Below are positions 7,491 to 16,626 of a stretch of 64,000 nucleotides of DNA, one piece after another. The position numbers and the translations under genes were made by a program. The notes beneath the pieces were generated by a model. The model saw only the letters and a list, made by a program, of their open reading frames with translations. It did no database searches and had not been told where the DNA came from. How positions within the stretch are numbered: the stretch's first letter is position 1; every line of letters begins with the position of its first letter. The stretch covers positions 1-64,000 of IMG/VR virus record IMGVR_UViG_3300043548_000091; one strand, 5' to 3'. This DNA comes from a virus.

Positions 7491-8150
7491 ATGCCAGTAA
7501 CGATTAACGGCTCTACCGGAATTACCGGGCCTGACGGCAGCGCATCTACGCCCTCACTTGCGGGCGGCGACTCCAACACCGGGATGTTCTTCCCCGCCGC
7601 TGACACGGTGGCTATTGCTACGGGCGGCACAGAGGCAATGCGTATTGACTCCAGCGGGAACATAACGGTTAAAGACAAAATTCAATTTGGCATTGACGCG
7701 CAGACAAACATTCAAGCGGGTGGAACAAATGATGTAGACCTTATTGTTGCGGCCGACACCAATCTTCGTTTCGAAACTTCGACAAACGAGCAGGCCCGCA
7801 TCACCTCTGCTGGTTTGTTTCAGTTCAACTCGGGTTACGGCTCAGTGGCCACGGCCTACGGCTGCCGCGCATGGGTGAACTTCAACGGAACTGGCACGGT
7901 GGCGATTCGTGCGAGCGGCAACGTGTCGAGCATTACCGATAACGGCACAGGTCAATATACCGTTAACTTAACTTCTGCCATGCCGGACGCCAACGCCGCT
8001 CCTGTTGTTTCAGCCAGTGATAACAGCCTAGGGCAAAGGGCTTCAGGTGCGCATATGGCGTCAAGCTCATCCGTTCGTGTGGGAACGTTTTATCCTGCCA
8101 TAAATTCATTTGAAGACTCGGCAGTGGTTTCTGTGGCCGTCTTCCGTTAA
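7491..8150 (+). CDS. tail fibre/spike-like protein
   Basis: 219 residues after AAGGAAGG. The N-terminus MPVTINGSTGITGPDGSAS and the following SNTGMFFPAADTVAIATGGTEAMRIDSSG are hallmark phrases of phage fibre proteins. The C-terminal 100 residues (from TAYGCRAWVNFNGTGTV) form a beta-rich tip likely to contact the receptor or the next fibre protein. Confidence 0.75.
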   Translation: MPVTINGSTGITGPDGSASTPSLAGGDSNTGMFFPAADTVAIATGGTEAMRIDSSGNITVKDKIQFGIDAQTNIQAGGTNDVDLIVAADTNLRFETSTNEQARITSAGLFQFNSGYGSVATAYGCRAWVNFNGTGTVAIRASGNVSSITDNGTGQYTVNLTSAMPDANAAPVVSASDNSLGQRASGAHMASSSSVRVGTFYPAINSFEDSAVVSVAVFR

Positions 8151-8159
8151 GGATTAATC

Positions 8160-8351
8160 ATGAACCAACGCATCATTTACCCTACTGACGATGGTGGCGT
8201 GGTGGTCATCATCCCCGCGCCAGAGTGCGGCCTGACCATCGAAGAGATTGCGGTTAAGGATGTGCCTGCGGGCAAGCCATTCAAGATCGTGGATGTGGCG
8301 AATATCCCGGCTGACCGCACGTTCCGCGCTGCATGGGAGTACCAAGCATGA
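8160..8351 (+). CDS. small fibre-cluster protein
   Basis: 63 residues preceded by AAGGATTA. MNQRIIYPTDDGGVVVIIPAPECG is a short conserved start; the middle (AVKDVPAGKPFKIVDVANIP) resembles small proteins that accompany fibre genes and may aid assembly. Its stop overlaps the next start in ATGA, so the two are probably co-translated. Confidence 0.65.
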   Translation: MNQRIIYPTDDGGVVVIIPAPECGLTIEEIAVKDVPAGKPFKIVDVANIPADRTFRAAWEYQA

Positions 8352-8587
8352 TCGTGATTAACGTCACCAAAGCTAAAGCCATCGGCCACGACATGCGTCG
8401 TGCTGCGCGTGCTGTAGAGTTTGCGCCCTACGACGACGCTATTGCGAAGCAGATTCCCGGTCAGGCAGAAGGTGCTGAAGCAGCCCGTCAGTTAATCCGT
8501 GAGAAGTATGCTGCCATCCAAACGGCGATTGATGCGGCTGTTACCCCGGATGAAATCAAGGCCGCGCTTGAAGGAGCCGCACAATGA
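8348..8587 (+). CDS. small helical fibre-cluster protein
   Basis: 79 residues; the ATG at 8348 overlaps the previous stop, and a longer in-frame start at 8333 is disfavoured. Pattern: MIVINVTKAKAIGHDMRRAARAVEFAPYDDAI, then QLIREKYAAIQTAIDAAVTPDEIK. All-helical and conserved beside fibre genes in many phages. A chaperone-like role in fibre assembly is a guess. Confidence 0.65.
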   Translation: MIVINVTKAKAIGHDMRRAARAVEFAPYDDAIAKQIPGQAEGAEAARQLIREKYAAIQTAIDAAVTPDEIKAALEGAAQ

Positions 8588-9153
8588 GCCAAGTAAAAAT
8601 TTCGGGCAACGCCTCGGGCACCGGCATCTTCACGATTGCCTCGCCCAACGGCAATACGGATCGCACGCTGACGCTGCCGGATAACACCGGCACGATCTTG
8701 ACGACTGGCACGGCAGGTGTGCCTGTGAACGGCCCGGCGTTTAGCGCTTACGCCAGCGGCGCTCAAAGTATCAATAACGCGACTGCAACAAAAATAGCCT
8801 TTCAAACTGAAGAGTTCGACACCAATAGCTGTTACGACAACGCCACGAACTATCGCTTTACGCCAACGGTTGCAGGGTATTACCAAGTCAACGCGGGCAT
8901 CAACTGGGGCGGTTGGACTTCGACTTACACGTTCATTATGGTTTATAAAAACGGTGCGGAATTAAAGCGTGGAAGTTCGGTTCCTAATAACGCAGTGGGC
9001 CTAAACAATACGATTTCTTGTCTTGTCTACCTCAATGGTTCGACAGATTACGTCGAGATTTATGGGCAGCATAACAATGGCAGCGCGCAGAGCACTTCCG
9101 CTTTCGGCCCGTCAGCGGTCTTTTTCCAGGCCTCAATGGTGAGGGGTGCATGA
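8584..9153 (+). CDS. fibre tip protein with C1q/TNF-like jelly-roll domain
   Basis: 189 residues, start overlapping the previous stop (ATGA). Residues 1-45 are a fibre stem segment (ISGNASGTGIFTIASPNGNT, then LTLPDNTGTI). Residues 50-189 show a C1q-like pattern: GPAFSAYASGAQ, IAFQTEEFDT, YRFTPTVAGYYQVNAGINW, YKNGAELKRG. C1q/TNF heads trimerise and bind ligands, so this is probably a trimeric receptor-binding tip. Confidence 0.75.
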   Translation: MSQVKISGNASGTGIFTIASPNGNTDRTLTLPDNTGTILTTGTAGVPVNGPAFSAYASGAQSINNATATKIAFQTEEFDTNSCYDNATNYRFTPTVAGYYQVNAGINWGGWTSTYTFIMVYKNGAELKRGSSVPNNAVGLNNTISCLVYLNGSTDYVEIYGQHNNGSAQSTSAFGPSAVFFQASMVRGA

Positions 9154-9314
9154 TGAGCTTGTACGACAAAATCAAGGCCTTGTATCCGCAGCTTACTGAT
9201 GCGGACTTCACGACCGTCATCACGCTGCAAAACGACAGCGATGGCCGTGGCGACTACATCGCCAAGTGGGAACACCCGACGCTTGCGCGTCCGACTGAGG
9301 AGCAACTGGCATGA
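9150..9314 (+). CDS. small fibre-cluster protein, XkdW-like
   Basis: 54 residues from ATGATG at 9150/9153, coupled to the previous gene. SLYDKIKALYPQLTDADF, LQNDSDGRGDYIAKWEH and PTEEQLA match the layout of XkdW-type short phage proteins placed next to tail fibres. No enzymatic motif. It overlaps the next start (ATGA). Confidence 0.65.
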   Translation: MMSLYDKIKALYPQLTDADFTTVITLQNDSDGRGDYIAKWEHPTLARPTEEQLA

Positions 9315-10426
9315 GCCTCGTAAAAGCAAACACCTACCAAGACGCCAGCGGCGGCAGCAATGCTGTCTTCTCCGGGGTCGCCAGCCCGCCCAACTCGATG
9401 GGGTTTCGCAACCGCATCATCAACGGCAACATGGCCATCGATCAGCGAAATGCTGGGGCGAGTGTGACGCCAACGGCAGATTCCACATATACGCTAGACC
9501 GATGGATGGCCCGCTTGGGAATTTCTTCCAAATTTTCTGTTCAGCAGAACGCTGGGTCCGTAACGCCTCCGACGGGCTTTTCCAACTATCTGGGGGTTAC
9601 GTCCCTTGCGGCCACAACTGTGGCTTCTGGTGATTATTACGGCATTCAGCAATCAATTGAAGGGTTCAATGTTTCCGATCTTGGGTGGGGCACTGCATCA
9701 GCTCAATCCGTTACGTTGTCTTTTCAGGTCAGAAGTTCTCTGACCGGCACGTTTAGCGGTGTGCTGAAAAATTCTGGTTTTAATCGTTCGTACCCGTTTA
9801 CGTTCACGATCAGCAGCGCAAACACGTGGGAAACAAAAACAATCACGATTGCCGGAGATACGTCTGGCACATGGCTGAGTAATAACGGGATAGGTATCCA
9901 AGTTATTTTTAACTTGGGTTATGGCTCATCTCTTTTAGGAACTGCGGGGGTTTGGGCGGCATCAAACTTGGGCGGTGCTACCGGCTCGGTTAACGTAGTC
10001 GGCACCAACGGAGCCACCTTCTACATCACCGGCGTCCAGCTTGAAGCTGGCACCAACGCCTCGGCCTTCGAGCAGATCGACTACGGGCGCGAGTTGATGA
10101 TGTGTCAACGGTATTTCTGCAACTCAGTCAACACAAACAACATCACTTCAGGCGGCGCCGGGTTGTTCTACGCATGGTCAACAAGCGAAGCTGGCGGTCG
10201 CGTTGGATTCCCGGTTCAAATGAGAGCAACGCCAACGATTGTGACTTACGACAACGCAGGTGCCAGCGGTAGTGGAAATATGCACAACACGGGTACTGGG
10301 GCAAACATCACTGGGGTGACTGCCGACTGGATCAATTCGGCGGCATGGACGCACATTACAAAATCTGCCGGGTGGTCAGCACAAAACATGATTGTTGCTG
10401 GCTGGACGGCTTCTGCGGAGCTATAA
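9311..10426 (+). CDS. tail fibre / receptor-binding protein
   Basis: 371 residues. RNRIINGNMAIDQRNAGASVTPTADSTYTLDRW is a very common phage fibre phrase. It is followed by a jelly-roll-like beta region (VTLSFQVRSSLTGTFSG and ITGVQLEAGTNASAFEQIDYGRELMMCQRYF), which resembles carbohydrate-binding modules. The C-terminal 95 residues form a separate tip. It is the largest protein of the first fibre cluster and a probable host-range determinant. Confidence 0.75.
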   Translation: MSLVKANTYQDASGGSNAVFSGVASPPNSMGFRNRIINGNMAIDQRNAGASVTPTADSTYTLDRWMARLGISSKFSVQQNAGSVTPPTGFSNYLGVTSLAATTVASGDYYGIQQSIEGFNVSDLGWGTASAQSVTLSFQVRSSLTGTFSGVLKNSGFNRSYPFTFTISSANTWETKTITIAGDTSGTWLSNNGIGIQVIFNLGYGSSLLGTAGVWAASNLGGATGSVNVVGTNGATFYITGVQLEAGTNASAFEQIDYGRELMMCQRYFCNSVNTNNITSGGAGLFYAWSTSEAGGRVGFPVQMRATPTIVTYDNAGASGSGNMHNTGTGANITGVTADWINSAAWTHITKSAGWSAQNMIVAGWTASAEL

Positions 10427-10427
10427 G

Positions 10428-10592
10428 ATGCCTGAATATAAACTAGCGCCAAGCACTTCATATGGCGAGTCGCAAGTCGTTATAAGACTTGCTGACTTTG
10501 CGTCCATTCCCAAAGACCCCGCCAACACCGACTATCAGGCATACCTGAAGTGGCTGGAAGAAGGCAACACCCCGCTGCCTGCTGAGGAGTAA
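10428..10592 (+). CDS. 54-residue fibre-cluster protein
   Basis: ATG at 10428, just after the fibre stop; a longer in-frame start at 10392 would overlap the fibre gene. The product (MPEYKLAPSTSYGESQVVIR...) is acidic at its end (WLEEGNTPLPAEE). Similar short proteins often follow fibre genes. Function unknown. Confidence 0.6.
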   Translation: MPEYKLAPSTSYGESQVVIRLADFASIPKDPANTDYQAYLKWLEEGNTPLPAEE

Positions 10593-10595
10593 ACC

Positions 10596-10703
10596 ATGTT
10601 GGACTGGCTGGTCTCCTTCTTGGTGGCCGCCGGTGTAGTAGCGGCTATTGTTTTGCTGGTGTACTACACAGTCCCCGTGCTCTTGGTTTTATTTCGTGGC
10701 TGA
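10596..10703 (+). CDS. 35-residue single-span membrane protein
   Basis: GAGGAG at the end of the preceding gene serves the ATG at 10596. The product is one hydrophobic helix (residues 4-33, VAAGVVAAIVLLVYY core) with a short positively charged end. It lies immediately before the lysis genes, so a holin-associated or membrane-targeting role is plausible, but its size alone proves nothing. Confidence 0.6.
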   Translation: MLDWLVSFLVAAGVVAAIVLLVYYTVPVLLVLFRG

Positions 10704-10705
10704 AC

Positions 10706-11170
10706 ATGATCGACCCCATCACCGCATTTGCCACCGCGCAAGCTGCGGTCGCGGGCATTCAAAAGGCGATAAAACTTGGCAAGGACATCAATGGCCTCGT
10801 CGGCGAGTTCGGCAAATTTTTTGATGCGCGTGATGTAGTCCAGAAGGCGGCTAACGACAACGCCAAGTCTGGCAAGTCTGACACCGGGAGGGCTATGGAA
10901 ATCGTGATGCAAGCCAACGCCCTGCGCGAAGCGGAGGAAGCGCTCAAACATCAGTTGGTCTACGGCGGATACCCCGAACTTTGGGAGATGATGCTCAAAG
11001 AACGGATGAAGATCAAACAGGCGCGGGAGAAAACCGAAAGAGCCGCCCGGATCGAACGCAAGCGTGTTGTTGCCCAGCGTCTTCTCATGGCGCAGATTGT
11101 TGGTGCAGCCATCACCGTCTGCATCCTTGGCTTCATCATCATACTCATCGTCAAGCAGGCCATGTCGTGA
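10706..11170 (+). CDS. coiled-coil membrane-anchored protein before the lysis genes
   Basis: 154 residues: MIDPITAFATAQAAVAGIQKAI, then charged helices with basic heptads (ERMKIKQAREKTERAARIERKR) and a C-terminal transmembrane helix (about 131-152, IVGAAITVCILGFIIILIV). This architecture recurs in phages next to holin and endolysin genes. It could be an inner-membrane spanin-like subunit in inverted form or a lysis regulator; the family is unnamed to me. Confidence 0.6.
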   Translation: MIDPITAFATAQAAVAGIQKAIKLGKDINGLVGEFGKFFDARDVVQKAANDNAKSGKSDTGRAMEIVMQANALREAEEALKHQLVYGGYPELWEMMLKERMKIKQAREKTERAARIERKRVVAQRLLMAQIVGAAITVCILGFIIILIVKQAMS

Positions 11171-11781
11171 GCGAAGAGAAGACGCAGATTACTGTGTTGG
11201 ATAGGGTCCTCAGTTATGTGGACTCGCCCTTCAAGCTGTTCGCCATCCTGCTGATGGCCGTCTTCACCTTCGTCGGCTACTTTGTCTGGCAAAACCAAGC
11301 GTTCCTGATTGGAGCCTACAAGGAACAGCAAAAGCTACCCAGCATCGCCGAGGACCGGGTGGAGGATGCGGCGGCGCACCTTTTTAAAAACACCGACGCT
11401 GCGGTGGTCGCCATCTTCAAGGTGAACCCCATGTTTGGCACCCGAATCCTGTATCGGGCCTACACCAAAGACGGCAGGGATAAGACGCACGAGGGATTGG
11501 ATGTGGGCCTCTTCACCAGTAATGCGGCAAACAACAGGGACGTTGTGGCGTTGATGGCAAGCGAGGTTCCATGCGGCCCTTACAAAACCGCCCAGAGCGA
11601 GATCGGGCTGTGGTATATGGAGAAGGGTATGACTTACGGGTGCCGCATCAGCGTGCCGCCGGAGCAGGGCAAGTTCGTGGGGCAGATCACGGTGGGCTGG
11701 AAGGAAGAGCCGCCGGATGTGGATCAGTATCGGGTTCTCTTGCAAATCGCCGCAACCATGTTGTCAAGGAGCAAACAGTAA
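11167..11781 (+). CDS. membrane-anchored periplasmic protein of the lysis cluster
   Basis: 204 residues from a GTG at 11167 overlapping the previous stop (GTGA); the longer reading from 10981 runs through the upstream gene. A single transmembrane helix (about 24-44, LFAILLMAVFTFVGYFVW) follows a short cytoplasmic end. The rest is a soluble domain with two Cys (PCGPYK, YGCRIS) that could pair in the periplasm. One helix plus a periplasmic sensor domain recalls T4 holin T, but there is no sequence match I recognise. Confidence 0.6.
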   Translation: MSEEKTQITVLDRVLSYVDSPFKLFAILLMAVFTFVGYFVWQNQAFLIGAYKEQQKLPSIAEDRVEDAAAHLFKNTDAAVVAIFKVNPMFGTRILYRAYTKDGRDKTHEGLDVGLFTSNAANNRDVVALMASEVPCGPYKTAQSEIGLWYMEKGMTYGCRISVPPEQGKFVGQITVGWKEEPPDVDQYRVLLQIAATMLSRSKQ

Positions 11782-12278
11782 TGGAATGGCTCAAACAAAT
11801 CGCCCCCACTGTCGCCACTGCGCTGGGCGGCCCGCTGGCAGGCATGGCAGTTTCTGCCATCTCCAAAGCTATTGGCGTGGAACCGGAGAAGGTCGGCGAC
11901 CTCATCTCCAACAACAAACTGACCGCTGAGCAGATCGCGCAGGTCAAACTGGCCGAGATCGAACTCCAAAAACAAGCGCAGGAGTTGGGCCTGAACTTCG
12001 AAAAGCTGGCGGTGGACGACCGCAAAAGCGCTCGGGATATGCAGATGGCGACCCGTTCTTGGGTTCCGCCTTTGCTTGCGGCGGCGGTGACGGTCGGGTT
12101 CTTCGGCATCCTTGTGATGATGCTGCTGGGCAAGGTGGACTCCAACAACCCGCCTATCCTGATGATGTTGGGCAGCCTCGGCACCGCGTGGACCGGCATC
12201 ATCGCGTATTATTTTGGTTCTAGCGCTGGCTCTCAGGCTAAAACTGACCTCCTATCTAAAGCACCTGCAATTAAATGA
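11781..12278 (+). CDS. holin, 3TM GTA-release type (PF11351-like)
   Basis: 165 residues; ATG shares a base with the previous TAA. N-terminal Ala/Gly-rich helix (VATALGGPLAGMAVSAIS), amphipathic QVKLAEIELQKQAQEL, the conserved DDRKSARDMQ segment and two C-terminal membrane helices (LLAAAVTVGFFGILVMMLL and a Gly/Trp helix ending YYFGSSAGSQAK). This is the layout of the 3TM holin family first described for gene transfer agent release. It precedes the endolysin directly (ATGA overlap). Confidence 0.8.
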   Translation: MEWLKQIAPTVATALGGPLAGMAVSAISKAIGVEPEKVGDLISNNKLTAEQIAQVKLAEIELQKQAQELGLNFEKLAVDDRKSARDMQMATRSWVPPLLAAAVTVGFFGILVMMLLGKVDSNNPPILMMLGSLGTAWTGIIAYYFGSSAGSQAKTDLLSKAPAIK

Positions 12279-12877
12279 TGAGCCTCGCCAACACCCTCGC
12301 CAAACTCAAGATCAGCGTTGACTGGGTCGAACCTCTGGAAGAGGTCTTCCACCGCTACGAGATCAACACCCCCGAGCGCCAAGCTGCGTTTATCGGGCAG
12401 TGCGCCCATGAGTCCATGAACTTCACCCGGTTGGAGGAGAACATGAACTACTCCGCCGAAGCGCTGATGAAGACATGGCCGAGCCGGTTCCCGACGATGG
12501 AAGTTGCCAAACAGTACGCCCGCAACCCCGAGAAAATTGCCAACAAGGTCTACGGCGGGCGCATGGGCAACGGAACCGAAGAGACCGGGGATGGTTGGCT
12601 GTACCACGGGCGCGGGCTGATCCAACTGACCGGCAAGGACAACTACACGCTGGCCGGGGACGCCTTGAACATGGACTTCCTCCATAGCCCTGACTACGTG
12701 CTGGTTCCTAAGTATGCGGCCTTGACCGCCGGGTGGTACTGGAACAAGCGCCAGCTTAATAAAGAGGCTGATGCGAAAGACTACACCGGGATGACAAAGA
12801 AGATCAACGGCGGTACCATTGGGCTAGACGACCGGATTGCGCACATCAAGCACGCGCAAGAGGTTATGACCGCATAA
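12275..12877 (+). CDS. endolysin, glycoside hydrolase family 19
   Basis: 200 residues, start overlapping the holin stop. AAFIGQCAHESMNFTRLEENMNYS contains the catalytic Glu pair (E46 and E54/55), and YHGRGLIQLTGKDNY is the substrate-groove motif of GH19 chitinase-like lysozymes. WYWNKRQLN and TKKINGG follow as expected. It cleaves the glycan backbone of peptidoglycan once the holin opens the membrane. No signal peptide, so it depends on the holin. Confidence 0.92.
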   Translation: MMSLANTLAKLKISVDWVEPLEEVFHRYEINTPERQAAFIGQCAHESMNFTRLEENMNYSAEALMKTWPSRFPTMEVAKQYARNPEKIANKVYGGRMGNGTEETGDGWLYHGRGLIQLTGKDNYTLAGDALNMDFLHSPDYVLVPKYAALTAGWYWNKRQLNKEADAKDYTGMTKKINGGTIGLDDRIAHIKHAQEVMTA

Positions 12878-12887
12878 AGGGGCTTCG

Positions 12888-15233
12888 ATGCCGCTTCAGA
12901 AAATTCTGTTCAAACCCGGCGTTAACCGCGAGAACACCCGCTACACCACGGAAGGCGGCTGGTACTCGTGTGACAAGGTGCGCTTTCGTCAAGGCACGCC
13001 TGAAAAGCTCGGCGGGTGGGAGCAGATTTCGCCGTACACCTACGAGGGCGTGTGTCGTTCGTTGTGGACTTGGGGCACGATCACCGTCCCGACGGTGCTC
13101 ACTGGAGTTGGCACCAACAAGAAGTTCTACATCGAAGAAGGTGGCGGATACAACGACATCACGCCGATCCGCGAGTATGCGGGACCTTTGAGCAATCCAT
13201 TCGTTGCCACAACGGGTTCAACCACCATTACTGTGACGGACACCGCGCATGGCTGCTCGACTGGCGACTACGTGTCTTTTATTGGTGCGCAAGCGCTGAG
13301 CACGCAGACCTTCACTCGGTCAACAGCCACTGACTTCATTCTTTCTAGCGCGCTGGCTAACAACACGCCCGTCCTTCTCTCGGTTTCCGCTGGTGGGTCT
13401 TTGCCGACCGGCTTGCTCACGGGGGTGGTCTATTACATCCGCGTGGTAGCTGGCACCACGGTGAACTTTGCCAACGTGGTGGACGGCGCGGCGATCAGCA
13501 CGTCCTCGGCAGGCTCGGGGACCTTCTCGCTGGAGGTGGACCAAGGCATCACCTCGGCGGTGCTCAACTCAAACTTCGCGGTCACGGTTGTCAACACCAA
13601 TAGCTACACGATCACGGCTTCGGTGGCAGCTACGGCCTACGATGTGGGTGGGGGTGGCACGGCAGTGCGCGCTGCCTACGAGGTGCCGGTGGGCAACGAG
13701 ACTGTTACGCCGCTCAGTGGCTGGGGCGCAGGGGCTTGGGGTAGCGGTCCGTGGGGTATTGGCACATCCACGCTGGTGGGCGCACGGCTTTGGTACCAGA
13801 ACAACTTTGGCGAAGACCTGATCTTTGGCTATCGCGGCAGCGCGTTGTATTACTGGAACGCCAAGATTGGTACGACACCTCAAGTGTTTACGGTGACGAT
13901 TGCGTCCCCGGGCGTGGTGACATTCACGAGTTCCGAGTTGGTTGACGGCACTGCTGTGGTGTTGGAGACGACGGGCGCACTGCCTACGGGCCTCACGGTG
14001 GGCACGGTCTACTACGTGGTCAACGCGGTCAGCAACGTGTGCAACTTGGCGGCAACGCCCGGCGGCGCGGCCATCACTACGACGGGTGCTCAGTCTGGCA
14101 CGCACTATGTTTCGCCGCGCGGCATCCCGGTGGCAAGTTTGGCTGGGGCGTCGGACGTGCCGGTGGTGGTCAACAACATGACGGTGTCCGACGTGAGCCG
14201 GTTCGTGTTCGCGTTTGGCTGCAACCCGCTGGGCGAGACCGAGCTTGACCCCATGCTGATCCGCTGGAGTGATCAGGAATCGGTGGTGAACTGGACCCCG
14301 GCGGCGACCAACCAAGCAGGCGGCACGCGCCTGTCCCACGGCTCCGAGATTCGCTCCCACGTGCAGACCCGACAGGAGATCGTGGTGTTCACGGACGCCT
14401 CGGTGTATTCGTTGCAGTACCTCGGGCCGCCGTTTGTCTGGGGCGCTCAACTTCTGGGCGACAACACCTCGATCGCAGGTATCAACACGGTGTCGGTGGC
14501 CTCGGGCGTCGTGTTCTGGATGGGCGTGGACAAGTTCTACCGCTACGACGGTCGGGTGCAGACGCTGCGTTGTGACTTGCGCCAGTACATCTACGGCGAC
14601 ATCAACCTTGCTCAGCAGGACCAGTTCTTCTCGGGTACCGACGAGGGCTTCAACGAGGTGTGGTGGTTCTACTGCTCGGCCAACTCCACCGTGATTGACC
14701 GCTACGTCATCTACAACTATGCCGAGGACATCTGGTACTACGGCACGATGGGGCGCACGGCGTGGATTGACTCGGGGCTGAACCTGTACCCGTTGGCTGC
14801 GACGTACTCCAACAACTTGGTGTTCCACGAACTGGGTGTTGACGACAACGTCTCGGGCACTCCGGCGGCCATCGACTCGTACATCACGTCTTCGGAGTTT
14901 GACATTCAGGATGGCCAGAACTTCGGTTTCATCTGGCGCTTGATCCCCGACATCACGTTCCGTGGCTCCACGGCGGCCAGCCCGCAAGTGACGATGACGC
15001 TGCTGCCGATGCAGAACTCCGGCTCGGGCTACAACACGCCCCCGTCCGTGGGGGGCCAAGACAGCGCGCCTGTGGTGCGTGGCGCTACAGTACCAATCGA
15101 GCAGTTCACCGGGCAGGTGTACATCCGTGTTCGCGGACGGCAGATGTCGTTCAAGGTGGCGGGCAATCAGGTGGGCCTTCAGTGGCAGCTTGGCGCGCCG
15201 CGTATCGACATCAAGCCCGACGGCAGAAGGTAA
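12888..15233 (+). CDS. tail nozzle/hub-like protein
   Basis: 781 residues after AAAGGGG. Begins MPLQKILFKPGVNRENTRYTTEGGWYSCDKVRFRQGTPEKLGGW, a hallmark of large beta-propeller tail proteins that sit where P22 gp10 or T7 gp12 would. The core includes GARLWYQNNFGEDLIFGYRGSALYYW, DASVYSLQYLGPPFVWG and DKFYRYDGRVQTL (propeller-like strands). Two inserted beta modules near residues 165-220 and 355-405 each carry a LPTGL-x2-G-x-VYY segment. Role inferred from size and style. Confidence 0.65.
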   Translation: MPLQKILFKPGVNRENTRYTTEGGWYSCDKVRFRQGTPEKLGGWEQISPYTYEGVCRSLWTWGTITVPTVLTGVGTNKKFYIEEGGGYNDITPIREYAGPLSNPFVATTGSTTITVTDTAHGCSTGDYVSFIGAQALSTQTFTRSTATDFILSSALANNTPVLLSVSAGGSLPTGLLTGVVYYIRVVAGTTVNFANVVDGAAISTSSAGSGTFSLEVDQGITSAVLNSNFAVTVVNTNSYTITASVAATAYDVGGGGTAVRAAYEVPVGNETVTPLSGWGAGAWGSGPWGIGTSTLVGARLWYQNNFGEDLIFGYRGSALYYWNAKIGTTPQVFTVTIASPGVVTFTSSELVDGTAVVLETTGALPTGLTVGTVYYVVNAVSNVCNLAATPGGAAITTTGAQSGTHYVSPRGIPVASLAGASDVPVVVNNMTVSDVSRFVFAFGCNPLGETELDPMLIRWSDQESVVNWTPAATNQAGGTRLSHGSEIRSHVQTRQEIVVFTDASVYSLQYLGPPFVWGAQLLGDNTSIAGINTVSVASGVVFWMGVDKFYRYDGRVQTLRCDLRQYIYGDINLAQQDQFFSGTDEGFNEVWWFYCSANSTVIDRYVIYNYAEDIWYYGTMGRTAWIDSGLNLYPLAATYSNNLVFHELGVDDNVSGTPAAIDSYITSSEFDIQDGQNFGFIWRLIPDITFRGSTAASPQVTMTLLPMQNSGSGYNTPPSVGGQDSAPVVRGATVPIEQFTGQVYIRVRGRQMSFKVAGNQVGLQWQLGAPRIDIKPDGRR

Positions 15234-15237
15234 GCGC

Positions 15238-16626
15238 ATGACGTTTATTGTCACGACGGACTACACGCTTGACAGAGTTGCTGCGCCCAACTTGCCGGTG
15301 GCCCCGCCGCTGTGGAACCCGCAGTATCAGGACCAGTACAGCAACGTCCTGCGCCTGTACTTCAACCGGCTGGACACCATTCTGGGACGACTCATGGCGA
15401 ACATCGACACCCTACCCGTATCCATCGGGGGCACAAACGTAGACGCTTTTGGGCGGCTGCGGGTCAGCCAGCCCTACACCCTGTTTGACAGTCAGAACCG
15501 CTACGCTGCGGACAACCAATTTGATGTAGCGACGACCGGGACGGGCACCACGACCTTTCTGTCTAACGAAGCTGCGGTCAAGATGGAAGTCACTGCGGGC
15601 GGCGTGGGGTCGGTTACCCGGCAGTCCTACCGCTCCTTTCCCTATCAACCGGGCAAGGGCCTACTGGTGCTGATGACGTTTGTGATGGACAGCAGCCAGA
15701 GCCTGAACCTCACCCAGCGAGCGGGCTACTACAACGACAACAACGGCGTGTTCTTCCAGCGGGTGGATGGAACTTACTCATTTGTGCTTCGGTCCAGTTC
15801 GACGCCTACCCCCGGCACACCCAGCGATGTGCGGACGGTCAACCAATCAAGCTGGAACGGCGACAAACTGGATGGCACCGGGGCGTCTGGGCTGACTCTT
15901 GACCCGTCCAAGGCGCAGATTTTGTGGATGGACTTTGAATGGTTGGGCGTGGGCTCCGTGCGCTGCGGCTTCATCATCAACGGCGAGTACATCGTCTGCC
16001 ACACCTTTGAGAACGCCAACGATATTACTAGTGTCTACATGACCACGGCTATCCTGCCCGTGCGTTACGAAATTAGTACTGCTACTTCGGCAGTGGCTGC
16101 TTCTATGAAGGCCATCTGCTGCTCGGTGGTCTCCGAGGGCGGCTTTGAACAAACGTCCATCGACCATGTGGCGCGGCGCACCACGATCCTGACCACCATC
16201 GGGACGACGTTCCTGCCCGTGGTCTCGATCCGGCTGGCGTCCGGGCGGACGGGCGCTGTGGTCCTGCCCAACCGGGTTCAGGTGCTGCCGACGACCAGCC
16301 AGAACTATGAGGTGGCGCTGGTCAAGAACCCCACCCTGACGGCAGCCACTTGGGCGGCTACGGTGCCTTCGGATTCCAATGTGGACTATGACGTTGCAGC
16401 CACCGCCATGACGGGGGGAACGATTGTCCAGACTGACTACGTCACGGCTTCCGGATCAGGCGGCGTCCAAGACACCAGCGCCTCCACTGGATACAACTGG
16501 GACCTTCAGTTGGGGGCTTCAATTGCCGGGACGAGCGATATCTACACGGTTGCCGTCCGAACGGTTTCTGGGGCCACCACCGGGGATGTGGTGGGCTCTC
16601 TGTCCTTTTACGACCTGACTCAGTAA
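15238..16626 (+). CDS. fibre/adhesin-like virion protein
   Basis: 462 residues from ATG 15238; the frame is open further upstream only because it overlaps the nozzle gene. An N-terminal anchor (VAPPLWNPQYQDQYSNVLRLYFNRLDTIL) is followed by DAFGRLRVSQPYTLFDSQ and QSYRSFPYQPGKGL, then GVGSVRCGFIINGEYIVCHTFENAN. These phrases recur in virion proteins of environmental podoviruses. Mostly beta; likely attached to the nozzle. Confidence 0.65.
   Translation: MTFIVTTDYTLDRVAAPNLPVAPPLWNPQYQDQYSNVLRLYFNRLDTILGRLMANIDTLPVSIGGTNVDAFGRLRVSQPYTLFDSQNRYAADNQFDVATTGTGTTTFLSNEAAVKMEVTAGGVGSVTRQSYRSFPYQPGKGLLVLMTFVMDSSQSLNLTQRAGYYNDNNGVFFQRVDGTYSFVLRSSSTPTPGTPSDVRTVNQSSWNGDKLDGTGASGLTLDPSKAQILWMDFEWLGVGSVRCGFIINGEYIVCHTFENANDITSVYMTTAILPVRYEISTATSAVAASMKAICCSVVSEGGFEQTSIDHVARRTTILTTIGTTFLPVVSIRLASGRTGAVVLPNRVQVLPTTSQNYEVALVKNPTLTAATWAATVPSDSNVDYDVAATAMTGGTIVQTDYVTASGSGGVQDTSASTGYNWDLQLGASIAGTSDIYTVAVRTVSGATTGDVVGSLSFYDLTQ

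Noticed and set aside
13569-15254. 561-codon antisense frame opposite the nozzle gene
   Set aside because: Arg/His/Val-rich translation typical of the complement of GC-rich coding DNA; no ribosome site and no recognisable motif.
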